DNA of 6,822 bases, taken from an uncultured Lachnospiraceae bacterium. GTDB lineage: Bacteria > Bacillota > Clostridia > Lachnospirales > Lachnospiraceae. Position numbers and translations under genes: made by a program. The notes below the pieces were generated by a model. The model saw only the letters and a list, made by a program, of their open reading frames with translations, did no database searches and was not told the origin of the DNA. Position 1 is the stretch's first letter, and each line of letters begins with the position of its first letter. The stretch is from NCBI GenBank assembly GCA_945643825.1, contig CALZEZ010000075.1:1-6822 (forward strand), written 5' to 3'. This document shows, piece after piece, positions 1 to 6,822 of the stretch.

Positions 1-1392
1 ACAAACGTCAAAACCGAAGTCATCGCTGGTCTCACCACCTTCATGACAATGGCGTACATCATCGCATTGAATCCAAACCTTCTGACCGGCTTCGGAGCAG
101 AGGGCGCTGATCTTTGGAATGGTGTATTCATGGCTACCTGCCTTGCATCTGCAGTTGGTATGTTTGTTATGGCATTCCTCGCAAACAAGCCTTTTGCAAT
201 GGCTCCCGGTATGGGACTGAACAGCTTCTTCGCTGTAGTCGTTGCCAACATCGTAGGAATTACCGGTATGACCTATGTGGAATCCTTCCAGGCAGCTCTC
301 TGTATCATTCTAATCGAGGGTATTATTTTCCTGGTACTCTCTGTCGTTAATGTACGTGAGAAGATTGTTGAAGCAATTCCCCTTGGCGTTCGTCTTGGTA
401 TTGCACCTGCAATCGGAATGATGTTAATGAACATCGGTCTTGGCTCCAATGCCGGAATCTATTCCGAAAATGGCGGTCCCTTCTACGCAATGGCAAACTT
501 CTTCGGTGCCTTAACTCCCAGCCTTGGCAAGAATACCATGGGAAGCGGATATGCTCCGATGGTACTCACCGTGGTTACCATGTTCATCGGTCTGTTTGTT
601 ATTATCATTCTTGCTAACAAAGGAATTAAGGCTGCTGTTATCATCGGTATGTTAGTTGCCAGCGTTATCTACTGGATCGGTGATTTCGTATTCCTTGGTC
701 AGAATCCTTTTGCAAATCTGATCAATGCTTCCTTTGTTCCTCCTGTTAAGGACTTTGCAAGCACAACCTTATTTAAATTCAACTTTGCCGGCTTTGCTAA
801 GATCGGCTGGTTCACAGTTATTACCTTAATTGTTACCTTCTGCATTATCGATATGTTCGATACCATCGGAACTCTGGTTGGTACAGCAAGCCGTTCCGGC
901 ATGCTTGACAAGGATGGCAAGATGCCTAAGATGAAGGAAGCTCTCCTTGCAGATGCTATCGGTACTGTAGCAGGTTCCGCAACCGGTACCTCCACCGTCA
1001 CCACCTTCATCGAGTCTGCATCCGGTGTTGAGGCAGGTGGTAGAACAGGTCTGACCGCATTAACTACCGGTATCATGTTCCTTGCTTGTATGTTCCTTGC
1101 TCCGATTGCAGCTGTCATTCCTGCAGCAGCAACTTCGTCTGCATTGATCTACGTAGGTATCTTAATGATCTCCGGACTTAAGAATATTGATTTTACCGAT
1201 ATCAGCCAGTCTGCTCCTGTAGCAATCATGTTAATCGGTATGCCGATCTCCGGTTCTATCGGACATGCTATCGGTCTTGGTCTGATCTCTTACACAGTAA
1301 TCAAATTTTTCACAGGAAAAGCAAAGGAAATTTCCGTACTTACCTATGTACTGTCCTTAATCTTCCTGATTAAATTCTTCCTGGTTGCATAA
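1..1392 (+). CDS. NCS2-family purine nucleobase permease (AzgA/PbuG-like), 5' end outside window
   Basis: An inner-membrane transporter that, by family, imports purine bases (guanine/hypoxanthine or adenine), probably with protons. The frame is open from base 1 (TNVKTEVIAGLTTFMTMAYI...), so the ATG at 43 is internal. Related proteins usually have only some 10-25 residues before this point, so little is missing; 463 codons are present. Counting from base 1, I see the early AGLTTFMTMAYI segment, APGMGLN at residues 68-74 (the TM3 loop), FDTIGTLVG at 286-294 in the substrate-binding TM8 region, and ESASGVEAGGRTGLT at 338-352 (the TM10 signature of the AzgA/PbuG branch). The rest is a succession of hydrophobic helices, consistent with the 12-14 segments of this fold. 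The exact substrate cannot be read from these motifs. A purine riboswitch is common upstream of such genes but would lie outside the window. The gene ends at TAA, 20 bases before a strong terminator, and is convergent with the lipoprotein gene. Confidence 0.95.
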   Translation, partial: TNVKTEVIAGLTTFMTMAYIIALNPNLLTGFGAEGADLWNGVFMATCLASAVGMFVMAFLANKPFAMAPGMGLNSFFAVVVANIVGITGMTYVESFQAALCIILIEGIIFLVLSVVNVREKIVEAIPLGVRLGIAPAIGMMLMNIGLGSNAGIYSENGGPFYAMANFFGALTPSLGKNTMGSGYAPMVLTVVTMFIGLFVIIILANKGIKAAVIIGMLVASVIYWIGDFVFLGQNPFANLINASFVPPVKDFASTTLFKFNFAGFAKIGWFTVITLIVTFCIIDMFDTIGTLVGTASRSGMLDKDGKMPKMKEALLADAIGTVAGSATGTSTVTTFIESASGVEAGGRTGLTALTTGIMFLACMFLAPIAAVIPAAATSSALIYVGILMISGLKNIDFTDISQSAPVAIMLIGMPISGSIGHAIGLGLISYTVIKFFTGKAKEISVLTYVLSLIFLIKFFLVA

Positions 1393-1412
1393 TCAGCTGA
1401 AGTATTTCATAA

Positions 1413-1447
1413 AAAAGAGCTCCTCACCTATGTGAGAGAGCTCTTTT
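1413..1447. terminator. Bidirectional intrinsic terminator between convergent genes
   Basis: A long hairpin pairs AAAAGAGCTC (1413-1422) with GAGCTCTTTT (1438-1447) and CTCAC (1423-1427) with GTGAG (1432-1436). The loop is CTAT and there is one bulged A at 1437, giving 15 base pairs. On the + strand the right arm ends in TTTT and continues T/A-rich; on the - strand the hairpin is followed by six Ts. It therefore fits a rho-independent terminator for both the permease (stop 20 bases upstream) and the lipoprotein gene (stop about 30 bases away on the other strand). Confidence 0.93.
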
Positions 1448-1477
1448 ATATTTCACTTATTATTTGATTTATTATTT

Positions 1478-2164
1478 CTATTTTATTCCATCGCCGAGAA
1501 TCAGGAAATTACCATTCTTCTGATCCTCCTCTAAGTCATTGCACAGATAAATCGTTCCGTCAATGCTTTCAATCTGCTCCACCGGATGCGTGGAAATTCC
1601 ATAGGCGTTATTCTCATACCGGAGTACGACATAGTGGTCCATTCTGCCGCCTTCTCCAACTACCAGAACCAGATCATGCCAGCCCTCGTTCGTCTGATTG
1701 CTGACCACAAACGGCATATAGAGATTGGTAAAGCTCTTCTCGACATAATAGCCTTCTTCACCCTGAAGAACCAGTGCAGCAGAGCTTCCCGATTCCGTCG
1801 TTGTGTACGGGCCAAGAAGCAATACAAAAATCTCCATTGCTCCGTCATCGTTCAGATCAAGATAATTATAATAATACTGTGTCTCCTTGCACTGTTGCGG
1901 ATCCAACTGATAATGATCAATCAGCACCTGCTCTAACGCAGGATCCGGTGTCGTCTCCGCCTCATTGCGATCCAGAAATCCCGGCAATGTCATAGCAATC
2001 TTAATCGTATTCTTGATCGGATCAATCGTTCCATCCTCTGCAAGAATCGGTTCATAACCACTGACACGGGAAAGATCCTCCATCTCCTGCTGGGAACATC
2101 CCACCAGAGAAAGGCTCATCAGACCCACGAGACTCCCAAGTATTCTTCCCTTAACTTGTCGCAT
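1478..2164 (-). CDS. Putative secreted lipoprotein of unknown function with a DxNxDG calcium-loop-like motif
   Basis: I do not recognise a named family for this 228-residue protein. The N-terminus is a clear lipoprotein signal: basic residues R2, K5 and R7, a hydrophobic stretch 8-22, and lipobox LVGC with C23 as the predicted lipidated cysteine. The mature part should be anchored to the outer face of the membrane. After an acidic linker (about 24-75) comes YLDLNDDGAMEIFVLL (101-116). Its D103-x-N105-x-D107-G108 pattern followed by E111 resembles the calcium-binding loops of FG-GAP/VCBS-type repeats. A second similar-looking unit, GWHDLVLVVGEGG (161-173) then YVVLRYENNAYG (178-189), suggests a small beta-rich fold; this is inference. 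The start is supported by AAGGAG six bases upstream. The TAG stop lies about 30 bases before the shared terminator. It is downstream of aroA on the same strand, which gives no functional clue. No frame damage is visible. Confidence 0.85.
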   Translation of the reverse strand: MRQVKGRILGSLVGLMSLSLVGCSQQEMEDLSRVSGYEPILAEDGTIDPIKNTIKIAMTLPGFLDRNEAETTPDPALEQVLIDHYQLDPQQCKETQYYYNYLDLNDDGAMEIFVLLLGPYTTTESGSSAALVLQGEEGYYVEKSFTNLYMPFVVSNQTNEGWHDLVLVVGEGGRMDHYVVLRYENNAYGISTHPVEQIESIDGTIYLCNDLEEDQKNGNFLILGDGIK

Positions 2165-2170
2165 ATTTTT

Positions 2171-2176
2171 CTCCTT
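2171..2176 (-). promoter_or_regulatory. Ribosome binding site of the lipoprotein gene
   Basis: On the - strand the sequence reads AAGGAG, then six bases (AAAAAT), then ATG. This near-consensus Shine-Dalgarno site fixes the lipoprotein start at 2164. Confidence 0.85.
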
Positions 2177-2209
2177 ATCCTACCAAACAACGACAGCTAC
2201 ATATTCTGT

Positions 2210-2238
2210 ATTATACGAATGCACTATTATGGGTTCTT
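2210..2238 (-). promoter_or_regulatory. Candidate promoter for the lipoprotein gene (perfect -10, poor -35)
   Basis: On the - strand there is an exact TATAAT at 2215-2210, about 46 bases upstream of the lipoprotein ATG, which predicts a leader of roughly 35-40 bases. Seventeen bases upstream, the -35 slot (2238-2233) reads AAGAAC, a poor match to TTGACA, and there is no extended -10 TG. The -35 slot overlaps an inverted repeat, GTTC-AA-GAAC (2242-2233 on the - strand), that could be an activator or repressor site. The region is AT-rich, so a chance TATAAT is possible. Confidence 0.4.
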
Positions 2239-2259
2239 GAACAAAAGATTAATATTTGC

Positions 2260-3558
2260 TTAAATTATACACATTTCATCGAGAATTTCAAAATAATTTT
2301 CAAAAGTTTTAGCACAGCATCCGGGATTTAAGATGCGAATTCCATTCGCCCTGAGTCCTAACAGAGAGAATGCCATTGCCATCCGATGATCCTCATAGGT
2401 TGCAAGCTCTGCTGCCTTCGGTGTGCCGGGAACAATCCTGATTGCATTATTTTCCTCTGTTGCTTCACATTGTATGCCGGCTCTCGTCAATTCATTCACA
2501 ATAGCCTGCAACCGATCCGACTCCTGAAAACGAATATGCCCAATATCGCGAATGCAGGTCGGTGTGTCTGCAAACACTGCCACGCAGGCCATCGTCATTG
2601 TCTGATCGGAAAAATCCTTCATCGAAAGTGTGATGCCGGGATAGTGTCCCTGTGCCGGAGGCTCTACCACCAGTCCCTCTTCCCCGTCATTCAGTCTGCA
2701 TCCAAGTCCTTCCAATGTATTTATAAACTGAATATCCCCCTGCATGGAATCCAGATGGACTCCCTTAACACAGATGGTCTTATTGCAGATCGGAGACATC
2801 GCATAGAAATAAGCTGCAGCAGATACATCCGGCTCAATCTCATAGACATCCGGCTGACGGACAGGCTCATGGCAGAGTCTTACCTCATCCCCCTCTCTCT
2901 CATAAGAGAATCCAAACTGCGTTAACATCCGCTGCGTAATTCCGATATAGGAGCCATTCGTACGCTGTCCCTCCAGGGTCAGCTTCAGACCGGAAGGCAG
3001 CAGCCCCCCAGCCATCATCAGTGCGCTTGCAAACTGACTGCTCACATCCGTATTGATACTCATTTTCTGTGGGTCAACCCCATGGGAATGAAGATAAAAC
3101 GGAAAATGGTATTCCTCCATCGTGCACTCGATCTCCACGCCTGCCTGCCGCAGAGCTTTCACAAGAGGCTCCATGGGGCGCCTGCGCATCTGCTCTGAAG
3201 CGTCCAGGAAAAAATCCCCGCCAGCAAATGCCAGAAATACCGTAAGGAACCGCGCTGCGGTACCGGCACTTCCCACATGGATGGATGCCTCCTTCTTCGG
3301 TATTTCGCCTCCCGTTCCGTGAATCGTAACCTCTTTCTTTTCCTCTGAGATCTCCATCACAAAGCCCAGTCTGTCCAGACAGTCCAAAAAGGCTCTGGAA
3401 TCCGCACTGAACAAAACTCCCTTCAGCGTGCAGCTTCCCTGCCCCATTGCCGCTAACAGCAAGGCCCGATTGGTTATGCTCTTGGAGCCGGGAACCTCCA
3501 CGGTGAAGCTCATGTGATTCTTGAGAGGCCGTACCTCATACACACTTTGATTTGTCAT
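2260..3558 (-). CDS. aroA: 3-phosphoshikimate 1-carboxyvinyltransferase (EPSP synthase)
   Basis: A cytosolic enzyme of the shikimate pathway. It transfers the enolpyruvyl group of PEP to shikimate 3-phosphate, giving EPSP, the precursor of chorismate and the aromatic amino acids. The 432 residues match the usual family length (about 425-450), and the two-domain signatures appear in order. VPGSKSITNRALLLA (22-36) has the substrate-binding K26, S27 and R31. GSAGTAAR (96-103) is the PEP/glyphosate loop, and RRRPMEPL (125-132) follows. SSQ is at 173-175, DFSDQTMTM (315-323) carries the likely catalytic D318, and ESDR (346-349) carries E346. EDHRMAMA (389-396) and AKTFENYFE (416-424) complete the set. 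All key residues are present, so it should be active. The ATG is preceded by AGGAG nine bases upstream. An internal Met16 is possible but has less support. The gene begins 22 bases after the small ORF and is probably cotranscribed with mfd. No obvious terminator follows it, and no other aro genes are in view. Confidence 0.97.
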   Translation of the reverse strand: MTNQSVYEVRPLKNHMSFTVEVPGSKSITNRALLLAAMGQGSCTLKGVLFSADSRAFLDCLDRLGFVMEISEEKKEVTIHGTGGEIPKKEASIHVGSAGTAARFLTVFLAFAGGDFFLDASEQMRRRPMEPLVKALRQAGVEIECTMEEYHFPFYLHSHGVDPQKMSINTDVSSQFASALMMAGGLLPSGLKLTLEGQRTNGSYIGITQRMLTQFGFSYEREGDEVRLCHEPVRQPDVYEIEPDVSAAAYFYAMSPICNKTICVKGVHLDSMQGDIQFINTLEGLGCRLNDGEEGLVVEPPAQGHYPGITLSMKDFSDQTMTMACVAVFADTPTCIRDIGHIRFQESDRLQAIVNELTRAGIQCEATEENNAIRIVPGTPKAAELATYEDHRMAMAFSLLGLRANGIRILNPGCCAKTFENYFEILDEMCII

Positions 3559-3567
3559 CTGTATCTA

Positions 3568-3573
3568 CTCCTG
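3568..3573 (-). promoter_or_regulatory. Ribosome binding site of aroA
   Basis: The - strand reads CAGGAG, then nine bases, then the aroA ATG. The site lies in the 22-base gap after the stop codon of the small upstream ORF, so aroA can be initiated independently on a shared transcript. Confidence 0.8.
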
Positions 3574-3580
3574 CTTTTCC

Positions 3581-3679
3581 TTACTCCAGATACTCCAGAT
3601 AGTCAGCCTCGCTGGCAAACAGATAGTAATGCCCTGCCACATATCCCATGTATCCATTATCCACATGATATCCTTTCAT
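3581..3679 (-). CDS. Small tyrosine-rich protein of unknown function (32 aa) between mfd and aroA
   Basis: The preferred reading is a 32-codon ORF starting MKGYHVDNGYMGYV and ending YLEYLE, with stop TAA. It is unusually aromatic (seven tyrosines) and ends in an acidic stretch. There is no signal peptide or transmembrane segment, so a small cytosolic protein is expected. I do not recognise a family. I chose this ATG because AGGCGG (one mismatch from AGGAGG) lies eight bases upstream. The same frame stays open to a GTG at 3769, which would give 62 residues and overlap the mfd stop by one base (TAGTG). That GTG lacks a good ribosome binding site, and the extension would run through an inverted repeat. 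The stop lies 22 bases before the aroA ATG, which fits an operon position. The ORF is very short, so coding is probable rather than certain. Alternatively it could be a leader peptide for aroA or chance. Confidence 0.6.
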   Translation of the reverse strand: MKGYHVDNGYMGYVAGHYYLFASEADYLEYLE

Positions 3680-3687
3680 ACTCGCTT

Positions 3688-3693
3688 CCGCCT
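3688..3693 (-). promoter_or_regulatory. Ribosome binding site deciding the start of the small ORF
   Basis: The - strand reads AAAGGCGG, then eight bases (AAGCGAGT), then ATG. AGGCGG differs from AGGAGG at one position. This site favours the 32-residue product over the longer GTG-initiated form. Confidence 0.55.
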
Positions 3694-3744
3694 TTCTTAA
3701 TCTATTCAGGCTGATCACCTGTCTGATATAAGAATAGCGAAAGC

Positions 3745-3766
3745 TATGTCCGTTAAGTGGGACATA
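3745..3766. repeat. 7-bp perfect inverted repeat just downstream of the mfd stop
   Basis: TATGTCC (3745-3751) and GGACATA (3760-3766) are perfect inverted copies separated by eight bases (GTTAAGTG). In the - strand transcript this forms a hairpin beginning three bases after the mfd TAG. It is not followed by a run of Us in either direction, so it is not a standard intrinsic terminator. It could act as an mRNA-stability element, an attenuating hairpin or a protein site, or it may be incidental. Confidence 0.5.
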
Positions 3767-3768
3767 CA

Positions 3769-6700
3769 CTAAAGAAGTATCTCATTCATTTTCTGAAGAA
3801 GCGTCTCACATAAAATAAGCTGTTTTTCGGAATCCTTCTCCACAACGCCGCACTTCTTATAAGGGTACTCGAAGAAGGTACCCTTTGCATGAAACTGCAG
3901 CTTTCCCTCGAAGGCCATGATAAGCTCCGGCAGCCGTTCCACATGAATATTGGCCCGCTCATGCATTACGATCGTAAGCTTTTCACCCTTTGCCTTTAAG
4001 TCGGACACATAAACCTTGTGCGCCGCCACACGGATCAGGGCGATGCGAAGCAGATTTTCCACAGACTTTGGAATCGTTCCAAAGCGGTCTAACAGCTCCT
4101 CCTTCATATCATCGGCCTCTGCCGGAGTCTCGATGCCCGCAATCCTCTTATAAATATCGAGCTTCTGCACCTCATTCACAATATACTCAGGCGGAATATA
4201 GGCATCCACATCTATGTCTACCACTGTGTGAAAATCCTCCAGAATCTCCATGCCCTTCAATCTTCCGACTGCTTCATTTAACATCTTGCAGTACAGGTCG
4301 TAGCCGACTGCCTCCATATGTCCATGCTGCGCCTGACCCAGGAGGTTTCCTGCTCCACGAATCTCAAGATCCCTCATGGCGATCTTAAAGCCGCTTCCAA
4401 GCTCTGTAAACTCACGGATCGCCGAGAGTCTCTTCTGCGCAATCTCTTTTAGCATCTTGTCGCGTCGATACATAAGAAAAGCATAGGCTGTCCGGTTGGA
4501 ACGTCCTACTCGCCCACGAAGCTGATAGAGCTGGGACAATCCAAGATGATCCGAATCATGGACAATGATCGTGTTGACATTTGAGATGTCCAGACCGGTC
4601 TCAATAATGGTCGTCGAAACTAAAACATCAATCTCTCCGTCAATAAAGTCCGCCATGATATGCTCAAGCTCCGACTCCTTCATCTGACCATGTGCAAAGG
4701 CTACCACTGCCTCCGGAACAAGCGCCTGAATAGAGGCCGCTATATCTGCTATATTGTTGGTTCTGTTATAGACATAATAAACCTGTCCGTCACGCGACAG
4801 CTCGCGCACAATTGCCTCGCGAACCATCTCATCATTGTATTCACAGACAAACGTCTGTATCGGGACACGCTCCTCCGGAGCCTCCTCAAGCACACTCATA
4901 TCGCGGATTCCCACAAGGCTCATGTGCAGTGTTCTCGGAATCGGCGTTGCCGTCAGGGTCAGGACATCCACATCCTCCTTGAGCTTTTTGATCTTCTCCT
5001 TATGCGTCACACCGAAACGCTGCTCCTCATCCACAATCAAAAGTCCCAGATCCTTAAACTGAACATCCTTGGAAAGTACCCGGTGTGTTCCGATCAGAAT
5101 GTCCACAAATCCCTTCTTTAAATCCTCCAGCGTCTTCTTCTGCTCTGCTGCCGTTCGAAACCGGCACAGCAGATCGATACGGACCGGAAAGTCCTTCATG
5201 CGCTGTACCAGGGTAGTATAATGCTGCTTGGCAAGAATCGTGGTCGGCACAAGGAAAACAACCTGTTTTCCCTCCTGCACGGCCTTAAACGCTGCCCGGA
5301 TTGCAATCTCTGTCTTGCCGTAGCCGACATCACCACAGATCAGGCGATCCATGATACGACTGCTCTCCATGTCTTTCTTGGTTGCTTCGATGGCGGTTAA
5401 CTGATCCTCCGTCTCCTCGAACGGAAACATCTCCTCAAATTCACGCTGCCAGATAGTGTCGGCACCATAGCGGTAGCCCTCCCTGCTCTGTCTGACAGCA
5501 TAAAGATCCACCAGATCCTTTGCCACCTGCGCCACAGCACCGCGCACCTTCGTCTTCGTCCGCCCCCACTCTGCCGTTCCAAGCTTATTGATCTTGGGCT
5601 TCTTCGCGTCCGCCGAAGCATATTTCTGAATGGCATCCAGTGCCGTCGCAATCACATATAGATTTCCACCATCGCGGTATTCGATCTTCATATAGTCCTT
5701 GACAATGTGGTCCACCTCTATTTTCTCAATTCCACGATAGATGCCAAGCCCGTGCGTCTCATGCACGACATAATCTCCTACCTTGAGCTCATTAAAATCC
5801 TTAATCTTCGTACCCGCATATTCTTTGGAGGCACTTCGTCTCTTCTTTTTCTTTTGCCCTCCGAAGATATCCGACTCCGATATCACTGCAAATTTTAAAA
5901 AGGGATATTCAAAGCCCTTCTCTACATGTCCGTAAAAGGTCATGATCTCGCCCGGCTGCAAAAGACGCTCCGGGTTCTCCGTATAAAAGGCAACCAGCTC
6001 CTGCTCCTGCAAATCGGCGGCCAGTCTCTTGGCTCTGGTTCTCGAACCGGAAAGAAGCAAAACCCGGTATCCATTCTTTTTATATCGTTTCAGGTCATGT
6101 ACCAGTGCATCAAAGCTGTTATTATAAGAAGCAATGCTCTTGGCATCCACCTCGTACCTGTAGGTCGGCTTGAGAACAGGATTCTTTAAATCCATGGAAG
6201 CCATCCCTGCAACCGGATAATTTGCAACCCTGGCAGCCGTCTCCTCCACGCCGTACAAAAGCTTCGCCTGCCCGGGCAGAATATAGCCCTTCTCCAGTCG
6301 ATGCATCATACTCTCGCGAAACTCCGCCTCCACCGCCTGCGCATGCTCCCTGATGCGCACCGGTTCGTCTAAAAACACGCAGGTATTCCTGGTCTGGAAA
6401 AGTCGAATCAGAGAGTCCGTATCTTTATAAAAATACTGCACAAAGCCCTCGAGTCCGGATCCTGTGCCAAACATCGCAACCTGCTCCTTAAACTCCTTAA
6501 TCTGTACCTCAAGGCGATGTGCTTCCTCGGTTTTAAAATCCTCCCGAAGCTTCTTAACGGTTGCCTTCATCTCCTTCTCGATCTTCTTCATTCCATCGGT
6601 CAGCACATCACCCGAAAGCACCATTTCTGTTGCCGGATAGATTGTGACAGATTCCAGATTCTCGATGGAACGCTGACTTAGGACATCAAAGCTCCTGAGA

Positions 6701-6822
6701 GAATCCACTTCATCTCCCCAAAGCTCAATGCGATACGGATTTTCCTCGGTCAGATCAAAAATATCCAGTATTCCGCCACGTATCGAGAACTGCCCCGGCG
6801 CTTCCACCTGGTAATTCTTCTC
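3769..6822 (-). CDS. mfd: Transcription-repair coupling factor Mfd, N-terminus outside window
   Basis: A DNA translocase that binds RNA polymerase stalled at lesions, pushes it off using ATP and recruits UvrA for nucleotide excision repair. The frame runs through the right edge (...EKNYQVEAPGQF). The codon at 6807 is GTG coding valine in conserved sequence, not a start. About 1,017 codons are visible of a usual 1,150-1,180, so roughly 150 residues are missing. Numbering from that valine, the end of the UvrB-like module is APGQFSIRGGILDIF (3-17). A basic linker, KKKKRR, is followed by the CarD-like RNA-polymerase-interacting domain (about 335-405, GDYVVHETHGLG from 344). The SF2 translocase has Walker A GDVGYGKTE (492-500), DEEQ box (593-596), TATPIPRTLH, STTIIETGLD and motif VI RGRVGR (764-769). 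The TRG region includes RGAGNLLG (817-824), and a C-terminal TRCF domain runs from about 875 to the end. All catalytic motifs are intact. The stop is TAG. It is the first visible gene of the leftward cluster, and its promoter is outside the window. Confidence 0.97.
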   Translation of the reverse strand, partial: EKNYQVEAPGQFSIRGGILDIFDLTEENPYRIELWGDEVDSLRSFDVLSQRSIENLESVTIYPATEMVLSGDVLTDGMKKIEKEMKATVKKLREDFKTEEAHRLEVQIKEFKEQVAMFGTGSGLEGFVQYFYKDTDSLIRLFQTRNTCVFLDEPVRIREHAQAVEAEFRESMMHRLEKGYILPGQAKLLYGVEETAARVANYPVAGMASMDLKNPVLKPTYRYEVDAKSIASYNNSFDALVHDLKRYKKNGYRVLLLSGSRTRAKRLAADLQEQELVAFYTENPERLLQPGEIMTFYGHVEKGFEYPFLKFAVISESDIFGGQKKKKRRSASKEYAGTKIKDFNELKVGDYVVHETHGLGIYRGIEKIEVDHIVKDYMKIEYRDGGNLYVIATALDAIQKYASADAKKPKINKLGTAEWGRTKTKVRGAVAQVAKDLVDLYAVRQSREGYRYGADTIWQREFEEMFPFEETEDQLTAIEATKKDMESSRIMDRLICGDVGYGKTEIAIRAAFKAVQEGKQVVFLVPTTILAKQHYTTLVQRMKDFPVRIDLLCRFRTAAEQKKTLEDLKKGFVDILIGTHRVLSKDVQFKDLGLLIVDEEQRFGVTHKEKIKKLKEDVDVLTLTATPIPRTLHMSLVGIRDMSVLEEAPEERVPIQTFVCEYNDEMVREAIVRELSRDGQVYYVYNRTNNIADIAASIQALVPEAVVAFAHGQMKESELEHIMADFIDGEIDVLVSTTIIETGLDISNVNTIIVHDSDHLGLSQLYQLRGRVGRSNRTAYAFLMYRRDKMLKEIAQKRLSAIREFTELGSGFKIAMRDLEIRGAGNLLGQAQHGHMEAVGYDLYCKMLNEAVGRLKGMEILEDFHTVVDIDVDAYIPPEYIVNEVQKLDIYKRIAGIETPAEADDMKEELLDRFGTIPKSVENLLRIALIRVAAHKVYVSDLKAKGEKLTIVMHERANIHVERLPELIMAFEGKLQFHAKGTFFEYPYKKCGVVEKDSEKQLILCETLLQKMNEILL

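Noticed and set aside
43..45. ATG at 43 as the permease start
   Set aside because: The frame is open to base 1, and the 14 residues before it (TNVKTEVIAGLTTF) are conserved family sequence leading into the first membrane segment.
699..1118. 139-codon antisense ORF inside the permease gene
   Set aside because: It lies opposite a well-conserved permease region, its protein looks like the complement of hydrophobic codons, and it has no family motifs. It is a shadow ORF.
2386..2925. 179-codon + strand ORF opposite aroA
   Set aside because: It overlaps conserved AroA motifs, has a cysteine/histidine-rich composition typical of antisense frames, and shows no recognisable domain.
3584..3601. Tandem 9-base direct repeat at the 3' end of the small ORF
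   Set aside because: Two copies of CTCCAGATA encode YLEYLE. Two short copies inside a coding sequence are not evidence of a repeat element.
4660..5121. 153-codon + strand ORF opposite mfd
   Set aside because: It sits wholly opposite the conserved translocase motifs of mfd and shows no family signature of its own.
6805..6807. GTG as the start of mfd
   Set aside because: The frame continues upstream (EKNYQ) to the window edge, and the GTG encodes a valine in conserved Mfd sequence. The true start is outside the window.

Overview
The window looks like chromosomal DNA from a low-to-moderate GC Firmicute, most likely a member of the Clostridia and plausibly Lachnospiraceae. That placement is an inference from the style of the proteins (the Mfd, the AroA with a GSAGTAAR loop, the NCS2 permease), the strong AGGAG-type ribosome binding sites and the Gram-positive-like lipoprotein. 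No rRNA or other marker gene confirms it. I saw no mobile elements, tRNAs, CRISPR arrays or phage genes.

Layout. On the + strand, positions 1-1392 hold the 3' part of an NCS2-family purine (nucleobase) permease whose start lies before the window. It ends at a strong hairpin (1413-1447) that has U-rich tails in both directions and serves as a shared terminator for two convergent transcription units. Everything to the right is on the - strand. Read in transcription order, it holds mfd (3769-6822, its N-terminus beyond the right edge), a 7-bp inverted repeat just after the mfd stop, a very small tyrosine-rich ORF (3581-3679), aroA (EPSP synthase, 2260-3558) and a secreted lipoprotein of unknown function (1478-2164). 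The lipoprotein gene runs into the shared terminator.

How the genes fit together. mfd, the small ORF and aroA are packed closely, with 22 bases between the small ORF and aroA, and no clear terminator separates them, so they are probably one transcript. The lipoprotein has a perfect TATAAT box about 46 bases upstream of its start and may have its own promoter. It may also be read through from aroA, because no terminator follows aroA. Functionally the neighbours are unrelated: transcription-coupled repair, the penultimate step of the chorismate pathway, an envelope lipoprotein and, convergently, purine uptake. This is an ordinary housekeeping region. The parts most worth a second look are the 32-codon ORF between mfd and aroA, the inverted repeat beside it, and the uncharacterised lipoprotein.

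No gene-free stretch exceeds 100 bases. The gaps are 1393-1477 (terminator), 2165-2259 (candidate promoter), 3559-3580 (aroA ribosome binding site) and 3680-3768 (inverted repeat and the leader of the small ORF).
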